The position numbers and the translations under genes are program-made. Under the pieces are notes generated by a model. It searched no databases, was not told the origin of the DNA, and was given only the letters and a program-made list of their open reading frames with translations. This document shows positions 54,855 to 63,761 of a stretch of 64,000 nucleotides of DNA, one piece after another. Source of the stretch: Oscillospiraceae bacterium. Its GTDB lineage: Bacteria > Bacillota > Clostridia > Oscillospirales > CAG-272. How positions within the stretch are numbered: position 1 is the stretch's first letter; every line of letters begins with the position of its first letter. The stretch is from positions 1 to 64,000 of the forward strand of contig SVRQ01000001.1 of the NCBI GenBank assembly GCA_015064725.1, given 5' to 3'.

Positions 54855-55931
54855 ATGAATTACAATATAGCTCTTCTTCGCGGCGACGGTATCGGTCCCG
54901 AAATCGTGGACAGTGCCTGCGAAGTTCTTACAAAGGTTGGCGAAATTTACGGTCACACGTTTAATTTCACTCCCTATCTTATCGGCGGTGCCGCGCTCGA
55001 TGCCTGCGGCATTCCGCTTCCCGAAGAAACCGTTAAGGGTTGCAAAGAATCCGACAGCGTTCTCCTCGGTGCCGTTGGCGGTCCCAAATGGGATACGCTC
55101 CCCGGCAATATGAGACCCGAAAAAGCACTCCTCGGCATTCGCTCCGCGCTCGGTCTTTACACAAACATCCGCCCCGCAAAGCTCTTCTCCGCTATGGCAG
55201 ACGCTTGTCTTCTCCGCCGTGACGTTGCAGAGCGCGGTGTTAACATCGTTATGATACGCGAGCTTACGGGCGGCATCTACTTTGGCGAGCGCGGCAGACG
55301 CGACGGCAAGTACGGCCCCGAAGCATACGACACGGAATGCTACAGCGAAATGGAGATAGAAAGAATAGCTCACGTTGCGTTCAGAACGGCAATGCTCCGA
55401 AACAAGAGAGTCGTAAGCATCGACAAAGCAAACGTTCTTGAAAGCTCCAGACTCTGGAGAGCCACTGTTCACAGAATTGCAAAGCAGTACCCCGAGGTTG
55501 AATGCACGGATATGCTCGTTGACAACGCGGCAATGCAGCTTATCAAGGACCCCGCACAGTTCGACGTTATCGTAACGACGAATATGTTCGGCGATATCCT
55601 CTCCGACGAATGCTCCCAGATCACGGGCTCCATCGGTCTTCTTCCCTCCGCATCTCTCGGCGACACGACATGCGGTATGTACGAGCCCATTCACGGCTCC
55701 GCACCCGACATCGCCGGTCAGAACAAGGCGAACCCCATTGCAACGGTGCTCTCCGCGGCAATGATGCTCCGCTACTCCTTCGGGCTTGAAAAGGAAGCCG
55801 TTGCTATCGAAACAGCCATCGAAAACGTTCTTAACGACGGATGGCGCACGGGCGACATCCTTGGTGCTTCCGATGCAACGCCTCTTTCCTGCACGGAAAT
55901 GACAGCAAAGATCCTTGAATATATAAAATGA
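54855..55931 (+). CDS. leuB: 3-isopropylmalate dehydrogenase
   Basis: LeuB oxidatively decarboxylates 3-isopropylmalate with NAD+. 358 residues. Motifs: ALLRGDGIGPEIVDSA, the substrate Arg region LGLYTNIRPAKLF, GIYFGERGRRDG, VIVTTNMFGDILSDECSQIT (metal Asp), and NAD loop EPIHGSAPDIAGQNKANP. GAGGTAAA lies upstream of the ATG. It is followed by ilvE after 18 bases. Confidence 0.97.
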   Translation: MNYNIALLRGDGIGPEIVDSACEVLTKVGEIYGHTFNFTPYLIGGAALDACGIPLPEETVKGCKESDSVLLGAVGGPKWDTLPGNMRPEKALLGIRSALGLYTNIRPAKLFSAMADACLLRRDVAERGVNIVMIRELTGGIYFGERGRRDGKYGPEAYDTECYSEMEIERIAHVAFRTAMLRNKRVVSIDKANVLESSRLWRATVHRIAKQYPEVECTDMLVDNAAMQLIKDPAQFDVIVTTNMFGDILSDECSQITGSIGLLPSASLGDTTCGMYEPIHGSAPDIAGQNKANPIATVLSAAMMLRYSFGLEKEAVAIETAIENVLNDGWRTGDILGASDATPLSCTEMTAKILEYIK

Positions 55932-55949
55932 AAGTGAAGTGTATTTTCT

Positions 55950-57020
55950 ATGCTGAATATCACAGTTGAAAAAACAAAAACTCCCAAGCAGATACCCGAA
56001 AAAGGCGCGGCTCTTGGCTTCGGTAAGATCTTCACAGACCATATGTTTATGATGAACTACACCGAAGGCAAAGGCTGGCACGATGCACGCATCGTTCCCT
56101 ACCAGAACCTTTCCCTCGACCCCTCCTCTATGGTCTTCCACTACGGTCAGGAAATGTTCGAGGGTATGAAAGCTTATAAGACGGATGACGGCAAGACCTG
56201 CCTCTTCCGCCCCGATATGAACGCAAAGCGTACAAACAATACAAACAAGCGCCTTTGCATTCCCGAACTTCCCGAAGAAGATTTTGTGGAAGCTGTTAAG
56301 GCGATCGTAAAGGTTGACGAGGCGTGGATCCCCACAGACCCCGGCACTTCCCTCTACATCCGCCCCTTTATCATCGCAACGGATGAATTCCTCGGCGTTG
56401 CTCCCTCTAAGACATACCTCTTTATAATAATCCTTTCTCCCTCCGGCGCTTACTATGCAAGCGGTCTTAACCCCGTTGGCATTTGGATAGAGGACGAATT
56501 CGTTCGTGCTGTCCGCGGCGGTATGGGCTTTACAAAAACGGGCGGCAACTACGCTTGCAGCCTTGCAGCGCAGGTAAAGGCGCACGATGCCGGTTATTCC
56601 CAGGTTCTTTGGCTTGACGGCGTTGAACGCAAATACATCGAAGAAGTAGGCGCGATGAACATCTTCTTCAAGATAGACGGCAAGATCGTTACTCCTATGC
56701 TCAACGGCAGCATCCTTCCCGGCGTTACAAGAGATTCCGTTATCCACCTCTGCAAATCCTGGGGTATGGACGTTGAGGAACGCAAGATCTCCGTTGACGA
56801 GCTTATCGAAGCGCAGAACACAGGCAAGCTTGAAGAGATATTCGGTACGGGTACAGCGGCAGTCATCTCCCCCGTCGGCAAGCTCCGTTACAAAGATGAC
56901 GTTATGGTTATCGGTGACGGCGGTATTGGTCCCGTAAGCCAGAAGATCTACGATACAGTTACAGGCATTCAGCTTGGCAAGATCGCAGATCCGTTCGGTT
57001 GGAGAGTTGTGATCGACTAA
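55950..57020 (+). CDS. ilvE: Branched-chain amino acid aminotransferase
   Basis: IlvE performs the last step for Val, Leu and Ile with glutamate. 356 residues, the larger eukaryote-like bacterial type. Segments: MVFHYGQEMFEGMKAYKTDD, GTSLYIRPFIIATDEFLGV, the PLP Lys in GFTKTGGNYACSLAAQ, and GVERKYIEEVGAMNIFF. It closes the operon at the terminator 57027-57062. Confidence 0.96.
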   Translation: MLNITVEKTKTPKQIPEKGAALGFGKIFTDHMFMMNYTEGKGWHDARIVPYQNLSLDPSSMVFHYGQEMFEGMKAYKTDDGKTCLFRPDMNAKRTNNTNKRLCIPELPEEDFVEAVKAIVKVDEAWIPTDPGTSLYIRPFIIATDEFLGVAPSKTYLFIIILSPSGAYYASGLNPVGIWIEDEFVRAVRGGMGFTKTGGNYACSLAAQVKAHDAGYSQVLWLDGVERKYIEEVGAMNIFFKIDGKIVTPMLNGSILPGVTRDSVIHLCKSWGMDVEERKISVDELIEAQNTGKLEEIFGTGTAAVISPVGKLRYKDDVMVIGDGGIGPVSQKIYDTVTGIQLGKIADPFGWRVVID

Positions 57021-57026
57021 ATCAAC

Positions 57027-57062
57027 AAAAGAGATGAAAACGTGAGTTTTCATCTCTTTTTT
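57027..57062 (+). terminator. ilv-leu operon terminator
   Basis: 15-bp stem AAAAGAGATGAAAAC (57027-57041) with its complement (57046-57060), then T-run. Confidence 0.92.
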
Positions 57063-57066
57063 GATT

Positions 57067-57095
57067 GGTGTTAAAACACGTTGTGTTTTAACACC
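57067..57095. repeat. Perfect 13-bp-arm inverted repeat after the terminator
   Basis: GGTGTTAAAACAC (57067-57079) and its complement (57083-57095) around GTT. It lies between the ilv terminator and the candidate RNA promoter; it could be a second terminator or a binding site. Confidence 0.55.
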
Positions 57096-57139
57096 TCTAA
57101 AAATATTTTAAAATTTTTTAAATATTTTTCAAAAACCCC

Positions 57140-57167
57140 TTGACAAATATTTTATATATGGTATAAT
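57140..57167 (+). promoter_or_regulatory. Strong promoter of the candidate small RNA
   Basis: -35 TTGACA (57140-57145), 16-bp spacer, -10 TATAAT (57162-57167). Both hexamers match consensus exactly, but no coding frame follows before the terminator. Confidence 0.8.
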
Positions 57168-57173
57168 ACTCAA

Positions 57174-57307
57174 GCTGCAAGCAAAAACGCACTGTTTTTG
57201 AAAGAGAAAACCAATACGTTTTTAGCTTTTTAAATATAAAGCTTGGCTGCAATAGCGGTCACGCGACATAACCTATTCCACGGAAGCAACAGCGCTTCCG
57301 TTTTTTT
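57174..57307 (+). ncRNA. Candidate small RNA of unknown class
   Basis: About 134 bases from a consensus promoter to a terminator (ACGGAAGC 57280-57287 with GCTTCCGT 57294-57301, then seven Ts). Between them are local hairpins: AAAAAC/GTTTTT (about 57184-57201), AAAAC/GTTTT (57211-57226), AGCTTT/AAAGCT (57227-57243), and AATAG.GGT/ACC.TATT enclosing CACGCGACATA (about 57250-57277). No ribosome site or frame was found. It does not look like tRNA, tmRNA or SRP RNA; 6S or another clostridial RNA class cannot be excluded by eye. Confidence 0.6.
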
Positions 57308-57361
57308 GCGCCTTTTTTAGTGAAAGGATCAGCGAAATTATCCGGATACAAATCCAAAAAC

Positions 57362-57393
57362 AAAACAGCATCTTCCGCGGAAGATGCTGTTTT
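57362..57393 (-). terminator. Terminator of the marR-ABC operon
   Basis: Perfect palindrome AAAACAGCATCTTCCG with its complement; minus-strand tail GTTTTTGG. It lies 8 bases after the ABC stop codon. Confidence 0.85.
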
Positions 57394-57400
57394 TATTTGA

Positions 57401-59287
57401 TCAAGTCACAAGACCCGCGCTCTGCTTATTGTAAAGCTTGGAGTATTCTCCGCCTTTCTTTATAAGCGTTTCGTGGTTGCCCGCTTCCGCTATAACACCG
57501 TCCTTGAGAACGATGATAACGTCCGCATCGCGGATGGTGGAAAGTCTGTGCGCGATGATAAAGGACGTTCTGCCCTTCATAAGGTTTATCATCGCCTTCT
57601 GAATGTTCATTTCCGTTCGCGTATCGACAGACGAGGTCGCCTCGTCAAGAATAAGTATTCTCGGATCCTCCAGCACCGCACGCGCTATCGCAAGGAGCTG
57701 ACGCTGTCCCTGTGAAAGGTTGGAGCCTCCCTCGGAGAGCATCGTATCGTAGCCGTCCGGCAGACGCTCCGTAAAGTGATCCGCCATAGCGGTATCCGCC
57801 GCCGCCTTCACCTGCTCGTGCGATGCACCGAGCTTGCCGTAGCGGATGTTGTTCTCTATCGTGTCGCTCCAAAGCACCGTGTCCTGCAAAACGATGGAAA
57901 TATGGCCGCGCAGGTTCTCTTTCGGTATATCCGCTATATCTACCCCATCGATGGTTATACGCCCGCTCTGCGGCTCGTAGAAGCGCATAAGCAGGTTTAT
58001 GATGGTAGTCTTGCCGGAGCCCGTAGCGCCTACGATAGCGATCTTCTGACCGGGCTCTACGCAAAGGGAGAAGTTTTTGAGCACGGGCTCTTCCGGGTTA
58101 TAGCCGAACACGATATTTTCAAACTCTATCTGACCCTGCATTCTCTCGCCGCTCATCTGTGTCTTGCCTTCGTTTATTTCGTCCTCCGTATCCATAATGG
58201 CGAAGATGCGCTCCGCACCCGCAAGGGCTGTCATAATTGTGGAATATTGGTTTGCTATCATATTTACGGGGTGAGTAAACTTCTTGGAGTAAAGAAGCAT
58301 AGACTGTATCGTACCGGGCGTAAGGGAAGCACCTATGGGCAGATGCCCGAAGCTTACCATAAGCACACCGCCCGTGATAGCAAGAAGAACGTATTGAAGG
58401 TTGCCCAGAAAGTTCATTATCGGGCCCATAAGAGAGCCGAACACACGCGCCTTTATCGTGCAGGCACGAAGCTTATTTGCGCTGTCCGAAAATTCGTCCA
58501 CCGCCTTCTGCTCCTTGCCGTAAGCAACAACGGTGCGGTATCCCGTAACCATTTCCTCAACGTGGCTGTTGAGCTTACCGAGCAGCTTCTGCTGTTCCGT
58601 AAAATACTTTCGCATAAACTTTGCAAGATTCGTTGAAACAAGGATGGTAAGAGGGATCGTAAGTATCGCTATAAGCGTCATTATCGGGCTGAAGTATATC
58701 ATCATACAAGCAACGCCGATAAGTGTTATCACCGCGGAGAAAAGCGTGGAAATGGACTGCGAGATCGCGTTGGACACGTTTTCCACGTCGTTTGTCATAC
58801 TGCTCATCATATCTCCGTGGCGGTGGCTGTCCGTATAGCTGATGGAAAGGTGGGATATCTTTTTGAAAAGGTCGTTTCTCATACGGTAAACCGTGTTCTG
58901 CGCAAGGCGCGCGGAAAGCAAGCCCTGAACGTACGTTACAAGCGCGCTCACACCGAAGATAACACCCATAAGCAAAAGGTATTTTTTCATTCCGTCAAGG
59001 TCAACGCGGAATTTGCCGTCAACAATGGTTATCGTGTCTATCGCCTTACCCTGAAGCGCAGGACCGAGAATGTCCGCGCCCGTAACGATAAGCACGAGCA
59101 CAAGCAGAGCTATAAGGATGGCGCGGCTTGCGCCTATGTAGGAGAAGAGCCTGCCGAGCGTTTTGCCAAGGTTCTTCGGCTTCTGCCTGTTCATTCTTGC
59201 CGCCATAGGACCGCCGGGACCGCCGCCGGGCCTGCCGATGTTCGGCATATTTTGCGGAGAATTTTGAGGTTTTCTTTCTTCTGCCAT
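57401..59287 (-). CDS. ABC exporter half-transporter (second of a pair)
   Basis: A 628-residue permease-ATPase fusion. A Pro/Gly/Met-rich cytoplasmic head (residues 1-40) precedes six spans. ATPase: Walker A VGATGSGKTT, signature LSQGQRQLLAIAR, Walker B ILILDEATSSVD with catalytic Glu, H-loop AHRLST. Resembles the YheH/BmrD-type partner in heterodimeric multidrug exporters. It follows the partner gene by 1 base, under a MarR regulator. The substrate is unknown, probably a drug or peptide. Confidence 0.93.
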   Translation of the reverse strand: MAEERKPQNSPQNMPNIGRPGGGPGGPMAARMNRQKPKNLGKTLGRLFSYIGASRAILIALLVLVLIVTGADILGPALQGKAIDTITIVDGKFRVDLDGMKKYLLLMGVIFGVSALVTYVQGLLSARLAQNTVYRMRNDLFKKISHLSISYTDSHRHGDMMSSMTNDVENVSNAISQSISTLFSAVITLIGVACMMIYFSPIMTLIAILTIPLTILVSTNLAKFMRKYFTEQQKLLGKLNSHVEEMVTGYRTVVAYGKEQKAVDEFSDSANKLRACTIKARVFGSLMGPIMNFLGNLQYVLLAITGGVLMVSFGHLPIGASLTPGTIQSMLLYSKKFTHPVNMIANQYSTIMTALAGAERIFAIMDTEDEINEGKTQMSGERMQGQIEFENIVFGYNPEEPVLKNFSLCVEPGQKIAIVGATGSGKTTIINLLMRFYEPQSGRITIDGVDIADIPKENLRGHISIVLQDTVLWSDTIENNIRYGKLGASHEQVKAAADTAMADHFTERLPDGYDTMLSEGGSNLSQGQRQLLAIARAVLEDPRILILDEATSSVDTRTEMNIQKAMINLMKGRTSFIIAHRLSTIRDADVIIVLKDGVIAEAGNHETLIKKGGEYSKLYNKQSAGLVT

Positions 59288-59288
59288 A

Positions 59289-61106
59289 TCAGTTTACCTC
59301 CTTCTTGCCGTATTCACGCATCTGGGAATTGTATATATCGCGGTACGTTTCGCTCACGCGCAACAGCTCCTCATGCGGTGCTATATGGAGGATGGAGCCG
59401 TCGTTTTCAATAACGGCGATCCTGTCTGCCTCCATAACGCTTGCAATGCGCTGCGCAACCATAACTACCGTTGTATCGCGCGAGCTTTCGCGCACAGCCG
59501 TGCGAAGCTTCGCCTCCGTAACAAGGTCAAGCGCGGATGTGGAGTCGTCAAGAATAAGTATTTCGGGCTTGCGGACGAGCGCACGCGCGATGGATACACG
59601 CTGCTTTTGTCCGCCGGAAAGGGATGCACCCTTTTCCGCAACGAAGGTATCGTACCCCTCGGGGAAGCTCATTATAAATTCATCCGCCTGCGCTATCTTT
59701 GCCGCCGCAACAACTTCCTCGTGCGTGGCATCCGGCTTGCCCCAGCGTATATTGCCCTCTATCGTGTCGGAGAAAAGCTCGCTCTTTTGCATAACGTAGC
59801 CGATCTTTTCTCGGAGTGCATCGAGCTTATATTCTTTTACGTTCATTCCGTCGATAAGGACATCGCCCTGTGTGGCGTCATAAAAACGGGGGATAAGATA
59901 GATAAGGGAGGATTTGCCGCATCCCGTAGAGCCGATGATGGCAAGCGTTTCTCCGCGCTTAACGTCCAGATTGATGTTTTTGAGCACGTTTTCTCCGTGC
60001 GTTGCGGGATAACGGAAGCTTACGTTTCTGAAGGATATGGCTGTAGCATCCGCAGCCGCACTTTTGCTGCCGCCCGTGATAACGGGGCTTGTGGAAAGCA
60101 CCTCGTTCACGCGCTTTGCGGAGGCGCTTGCGCGGATGATGGATTGGAAAATATTCGTCGCCATCATAACCGAGTGTATGACCTGCGTAATATAAGTTAT
60201 AGCCGCCATAATATCGCCCGTGCTCATACCGGCGTTTTCGATGCTGATGTTGAAGCCGCCGATGTAGATAACGGCAATAATGGAAAAGTTCATAATGATC
60301 GTAAGAACGGGGGAGATTATCGCCATCGTTGTAAGGGCGCTCAAATTTTCCTTGTAGAGCGCTTTGTTCGCGCCGTCAAAGCGGCCGCATTCGTAATCCT
60401 CGCGCACGAAAGCCTTTACAACTCTCGCACCGCTGATGTTTTCTCCCACAACGGAGTTCACTCTATCCAGCTTCTGCTGTATGCGGGAGTAAACGGGCGT
60501 TACGCGGATAAGCACGGACACGACCACGATAAGAAGCGCGGGCACGGCACAGAGAAGCACCGCCGTAAATTTGAGGTTGAGCATAACTATCATAAACGTG
60601 CCGCCTATGATGAACATAGGGGCGCGCACAAAGCCGCGCATTATCATCTCAAAGAAATCCACAACGATGGAAATATCGTTCGTCATTCGCGTGATAAGAG
60701 AGCCTGTTGTAAACTTATCCGTCTGCTCTATGGAAAGGGACATTACCTTGCCGTATGCATCGCGGCGAAGGTCATAGCCAAGGCCGTGCGCCGCCGTTGC
60801 CGCCGTGTATGCGCAGAACATACCGAAAAATCCGCCGAGAAGCGTTATCAGGAGCATCGTGATGCCGAATGTCACGATGATATTTACTTGATTATATTCT
60901 TCCCCGAATATAAATCGGATAATGCCCGCGGCAAGGGAGGAGCCCTGCTCCGGGTCGGTAATGCTTATTCCCTCTATACCGTAGTTTACGATATACTTCA
61001 TAAAGTTGGGAAGAGCGAGGTCTGCCGCAACCTCCGCCATCATCATAAGAGGGGATATGATGGCGAGAAACCAATACGGTTTCAGATATGAAAACATTTT
61101 CTTCAT
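59289..61106 (-). CDS. ABC exporter half-transporter with degenerate ATP site (first of a pair)
   Basis: A 605-residue permease-ATPase fusion with six spans. ATPase: Walker A GSTGCGKSS, signature LSGGQKQRVSIAR, but Walker B is ILILDDSTSALD, with Asp in place of the catalytic Glu. A single degenerate site is the mark of heterodimeric exporters such as BmrCD or TM287/288, and its neighbour supplies the intact Glu. The start MKKMFSYLKPYW at 61106 overlaps the marR stop as ATGA. Confidence 0.93.
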   Translation of the reverse strand: MKKMFSYLKPYWFLAIISPLMMMAEVAADLALPNFMKYIVNYGIEGISITDPEQGSSLAAGIIRFIFGEEYNQVNIIVTFGITMLLITLLGGFFGMFCAYTAATAAHGLGYDLRRDAYGKVMSLSIEQTDKFTTGSLITRMTNDISIVVDFFEMIMRGFVRAPMFIIGGTFMIVMLNLKFTAVLLCAVPALLIVVVSVLIRVTPVYSRIQQKLDRVNSVVGENISGARVVKAFVREDYECGRFDGANKALYKENLSALTTMAIISPVLTIIMNFSIIAVIYIGGFNISIENAGMSTGDIMAAITYITQVIHSVMMATNIFQSIIRASASAKRVNEVLSTSPVITGGSKSAAADATAISFRNVSFRYPATHGENVLKNINLDVKRGETLAIIGSTGCGKSSLIYLIPRFYDATQGDVLIDGMNVKEYKLDALREKIGYVMQKSELFSDTIEGNIRWGKPDATHEEVVAAAKIAQADEFIMSFPEGYDTFVAEKGASLSGGQKQRVSIARALVRKPEILILDDSTSALDLVTEAKLRTAVRESSRDTTVVMVAQRIASVMEADRIAVIENDGSILHIAPHEELLRVSETYRDIYNSQMREYGKKEVN

Positions 61107-61579
61107 TCTTCTTTGCCTCTTTTCTTTTCGTGCAAGCAGCATTTAGCTTCCTCGCCGAATTTATAATCCCAATCGGCAAGCAGCTTGTTCATAAGCGTTT
61201 CAAGAGTGGTGAGCTCCTCGGCGGTAAGGCAGAGCATCATCTGCTTAACGGCAGACTGCTGTTTCAAGCTTACCTCCTCCGTTATTTTTTTCCCGGTTTC
61301 GGTAAGAGTTATGTTTATATTTCTCTTATCGTCATCGTGGCAGGCGCGGGTAATAAGCCCTTCGCTTTCCATCTTCGCAAGGATATCGCTTGCGGAGGAG
61401 GGGCGGATGCTCATTTTTTCCGCAAAGGTCTTTTGCGTTATCGTTCCGGAATCATAAAGGATACGCAGAGCGCGGTCACGCCCCGGTTTTTCAAAAAAGC
61501 GATGGAAAATATAATGCGCGTATTTTTCCATAAGAAAGATCACGCGCGTTTTTTGTTCCAGGTTTTCGTTTTCCTGCAT
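61103..61579 (-). CDS. MarR-family regulator
   Basis: A 158-residue winged-helix protein. The HTH is GTITQKTFAEKMSIRPSSAS with DILAKMESEGLITRACHDDD and the wing KRNINITLTETGK. It should bind a palindrome near its own promoter and lift repression of the ABC pair on binding a ligand, as in other marR-exporter operons. A Cys pair near the C-terminus (KCCLHEKK) is of note. The ATG at 61579 has AGGGAGAA about 8 bases upstream. Confidence 0.92.
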   Translation of the reverse strand: MQENENLEQKTRVIFLMEKYAHYIFHRFFEKPGRDRALRILYDSGTITQKTFAEKMSIRPSSASDILAKMESEGLITRACHDDDKRNINITLTETGKKITEEVSLKQQSAVKQMMLCLTAEELTTLETLMNKLLADWDYKFGEEAKCCLHEKKRGKEE

Positions 61580-61613
61580 AGGGTTCTCCCTTCGTGTTAT
61601 TTTTACATATATA

Positions 61614-61672
61614 ATTTTACAACCGCGCCGTGCAAATGTCAAGGTACCTAACAAAATTTCCTTACGGTACCG
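61614..61672 (-). promoter_or_regulatory. marR operon promoter with paired GGTACC palindromes
   Basis: Minus strand: -35 TTGACA (61642-61637), 17-bp spacer, -10 TAAAAT (61619-61614). Two short palindromes, AGGTACCT (61642-61649) and CGGTACCG (61665-61672), lie just upstream, 23 bp centre to centre, as possible MarR sites. Confidence 0.6.
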
Positions 61673-61699
61673 AAAGATTTCTCTTCCGCGCGCATCTCG

Positions 61700-61728
61700 T
61701 TGACACGGTGTGCGTGATATGTTATAAT
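61700..61728 (+). promoter_or_regulatory. Promoter of the SGNH lipoprotein gene
   Basis: -35 TTGACA (61700-61705), 17-bp spacer, -10 TATAAT (61723-61728); both hexamers are consensus. Confidence 0.82.
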
Positions 61729-61755
61729 GGATTAAAACATCCCCGGAGGCAATTT

Positions 61756-62910
61756 ATGAAAAGAAAAATAATATTACCGTTCGTCCTGTGTATATCTTTC
61801 CTGCTTTGCTCCTGTGCAGACACAAACGACACCCCAACCGCCTTGAACACCGAGACCACAGCGCAAACAACGCTTGCAACCTCACAAACCTCGCAGACAC
61901 AGGCGGCAACGACCGCCGCATATCCAAGCCTTCCCTCTCTCGATGCGGGAGCTTCGCAAAAAGCAGAACTTAATTTCAACAAAACGCAGGTCGTTACGCC
62001 AAGCGGAAAGACGACTTCCGCGATCGGCTGGAAATCCACGGACTATATGTCTTTGGGCAGCTGTTACGGCATAGAATATGAGTTGCCCGCAAACGCGGCG
62101 TATATGTCCGTTGCATTCTTCAATGCAGAGCTTGCATACGTCGGCGGTATCGGCACCTCCTCCAACACGTCCGTCGCAACTACCGTTCGCGGCTTTGCCG
62201 TTTGCCCCGAGGACGCGGAATACGTTCGTTTCCTGCGCTTCTACGGAAATGCAAGCATGAGCGCGATGGATACATACAGCGTAACGGTTTACGCGGATAA
62301 AGCCGCATACGATGCGGCGCGCGGCGCGCATAAATACGCGGACCTCACCATCGCCTGCATAGGCGACAGCCTTACGGAGGGCGACTACGGCGGCAAACCC
62401 GGCGTTGCAAACAGAAAGTTTGCAAACTATCCCTACTTCCTTTCCAAAACACTTGGATGCACAACCATAAACTACGGTAAATGCGGTTATGCAGCTACAC
62501 ACGTGCTGAATATAGTTAACAACGGCTCCGTTGACGTTTCCGACGCGGACGTCATTCTGCTTATGATAGGAACGAACAAGGGGCTTGAGGCAGAACAAGA
62601 AAGCGCATATCGCTCAATAATATCCGCCCTTAGAGCAAAAATGAAGGACGGTGCTACCCTCGTTCTGCTTACACCTCCGCAAACAACGGTTCAAGGCAAC
62701 ATTGCCTACGTGGACAGCGCGGTAAAAAAAGCGCGTGCCGTTGCCGAAGAGCTTGGGCTTCCCTTGATAGACGTTTTCGCGCATAGCCCTATCCAAAAGG
62801 ATACAACAGAAAAATATCAGCCCGCGGACGGTCTGCACCTCAACGAGGAGGGCTACAAGGCTCTTGCGGAATTTATCGCGGCAGAGCTTGAAGTAATTCT
62901 TGAAAAATAG
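61756..62910 (+). CDS. SGNH/GDSL-hydrolase lipoprotein
   Basis: A 384-residue secreted esterase-like protein. Lipoprotein signal: MKRKIILPFVLCISFLLCSC (lipobox LCSC), then a long Thr/Gln/Ala-rich linker (~22-60), a beta domain (~70-190), and an SGNH domain (~200-384). Block I is IACIGDSLTEGDYGG (Ser nucleophile), block III is MIGTNKG, and block V is PADGLHLNEEG (Asp/His). It probably removes acyl or acetyl groups from a carbohydrate at the cell surface. GGAGGCAA lies before the ATG. Confidence 0.9.
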   Translation: MKRKIILPFVLCISFLLCSCADTNDTPTALNTETTAQTTLATSQTSQTQAATTAAYPSLPSLDAGASQKAELNFNKTQVVTPSGKTTSAIGWKSTDYMSLGSCYGIEYELPANAAYMSVAFFNAELAYVGGIGTSSNTSVATTVRGFAVCPEDAEYVRFLRFYGNASMSAMDTYSVTVYADKAAYDAARGAHKYADLTIACIGDSLTEGDYGGKPGVANRKFANYPYFLSKTLGCTTINYGKCGYAATHVLNIVNNGSVDVSDADVILLMIGTNKGLEAEQESAYRSIISALRAKMKDGATLVLLTPPQTTVQGNIAYVDSAVKKARAVAEELGLPLIDVFAHSPIQKDTTEKYQPADGLHLNEEGYKALAEFIAAELEVILEK

Positions 62911-62920
62911 CATATACAAC

Positions 62921-62956
62921 AAAAAACATCGCTATTGCAATAGCGATGTTTTTTTC
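62921..62956. terminator. Bidirectional terminator
   Basis: AAAAAACATCGCTATTG with its complement, a near-perfect palindrome with T-runs on both sides, between convergent genes. Confidence 0.92.
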
Positions 62957-62966
62957 CTATTTAATA

Positions 62967-63761
62967 TTAACCGAGGAGGGCGCGGTCATTCATAAATTCA
63001 GTGCCGCTTGCCTTGGAGAACTGCTCAAGGAGCATTTCTACCGTGAGGTTCTTCTTTTCCTCTCCCTTGATATCAAGGATTATCTGACCCGCGTTCATCA
63101 TAATAAGTCTGTTGCCGTGTGCGATAGCATCCTTCATATTATGAGTTACCATAAGCGCGGTAAGCTTGCCTTCCGTAATAAATTTATCCGTAAGTTCAAG
63201 CACCTTTGCCGCTGTTTTGGGGTCGAGAGCCGCCGTGTGCTCGTCAAGCAAGAGAAGCTTCGGCTTATTCATCGTAGCCATAAGAAGCGTTACCGCCTGA
63301 CGCTGACCGCCGGAGAAAAGACCCATCTTCGTTGTAAGTCTGTGTTCAAGACCGAGGTCGAGCTGTTTGAGCATATCGCGGTATTCGTCGCGTTCCTTTC
63401 TCGTTATCGCCCAGCGGAGCGTGCGGCTTTTGCCGCGGCGCTTTGCGATAGCAAGGTTTTCCTCAAGCCACATATCCGTAGCCGTACCCATTCTGGGGTC
63501 CTGGAACACTCTGCCGAGGAACTTTGCTCTTTTAAATTCGGGCATATCCGTAATATCAACGCCGTCCACGATAACGGAGCCGCAGTCGGGAAGCCAAGTT
63601 CCCGCAACAGCATTAAGCATTGTGGATTTACCTGCGCCGTTACCGCCGATGATGGTAACGAAATCGCCTTCTTCAAGCTTCAAGTTGATGTTTTTGAGAG
63701 CAACCTTTTCGTTAACGGTGCCCGCATTAAAGGTTTTGGAAATATTCTTGAGTTCGAGCAT
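62967..63761 (-). CDS. ABC importer ATPase (TrpZ/CD3072-like)
   Basis: A 264-residue ATP-binding subunit. Walker A GGNGAGKST, Q-loop VFQDPRMGTA, signature FSGGQRQAVTLLMA, Walker B LLLLDEHTAALDP, H-loop VTHNM. The DEHTAALDP form and EEGDFVTIIGGNGAGKS occur in the ATPases of Trp/Tyr-type importers (ABC systems with a separate substrate-binding lipoprotein). The start overlaps the permease stop by one base (TGATG). The substrate cannot be fixed without the rest of the operon. Confidence 0.88.
   Translation of the reverse strand: MLELKNISKTFNAGTVNEKVALKNINLKLEEGDFVTIIGGNGAGKSTMLNAVAGTWLPDCGSVIVDGVDITDMPEFKRAKFLGRVFQDPRMGTATDMWLEENLAIAKRRGKSRTLRWAITRKERDEYRDMLKQLDLGLEHRLTTKMGLFSGGQRQAVTLLMATMNKPKLLLLDEHTAALDPKTAAKVLELTDKFITEGKLTALMVTHNMKDAIAHGNRLIMMNAGQIILDIKGEEKKNLTVEMLLEQFSKASGTEFMNDRALLG

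Noticed and set aside
54813..57053. 746-codon open frame on the minus strand opposite leuB and ilvE
   Set aside because: It is the mirror of two well-conserved genes, has no ribosome site and encodes a low-complexity Cys/Val/Arg-rich product. Scarcity of TTA, CTA and TCA codons in these genes opens the antisense frame.
59373..61091. 572-codon plus-strand frame opposite the ABC exporter gene
   Set aside because: A shadow of the ABC gene, rich in Arg/His/Cys, without a ribosome site.
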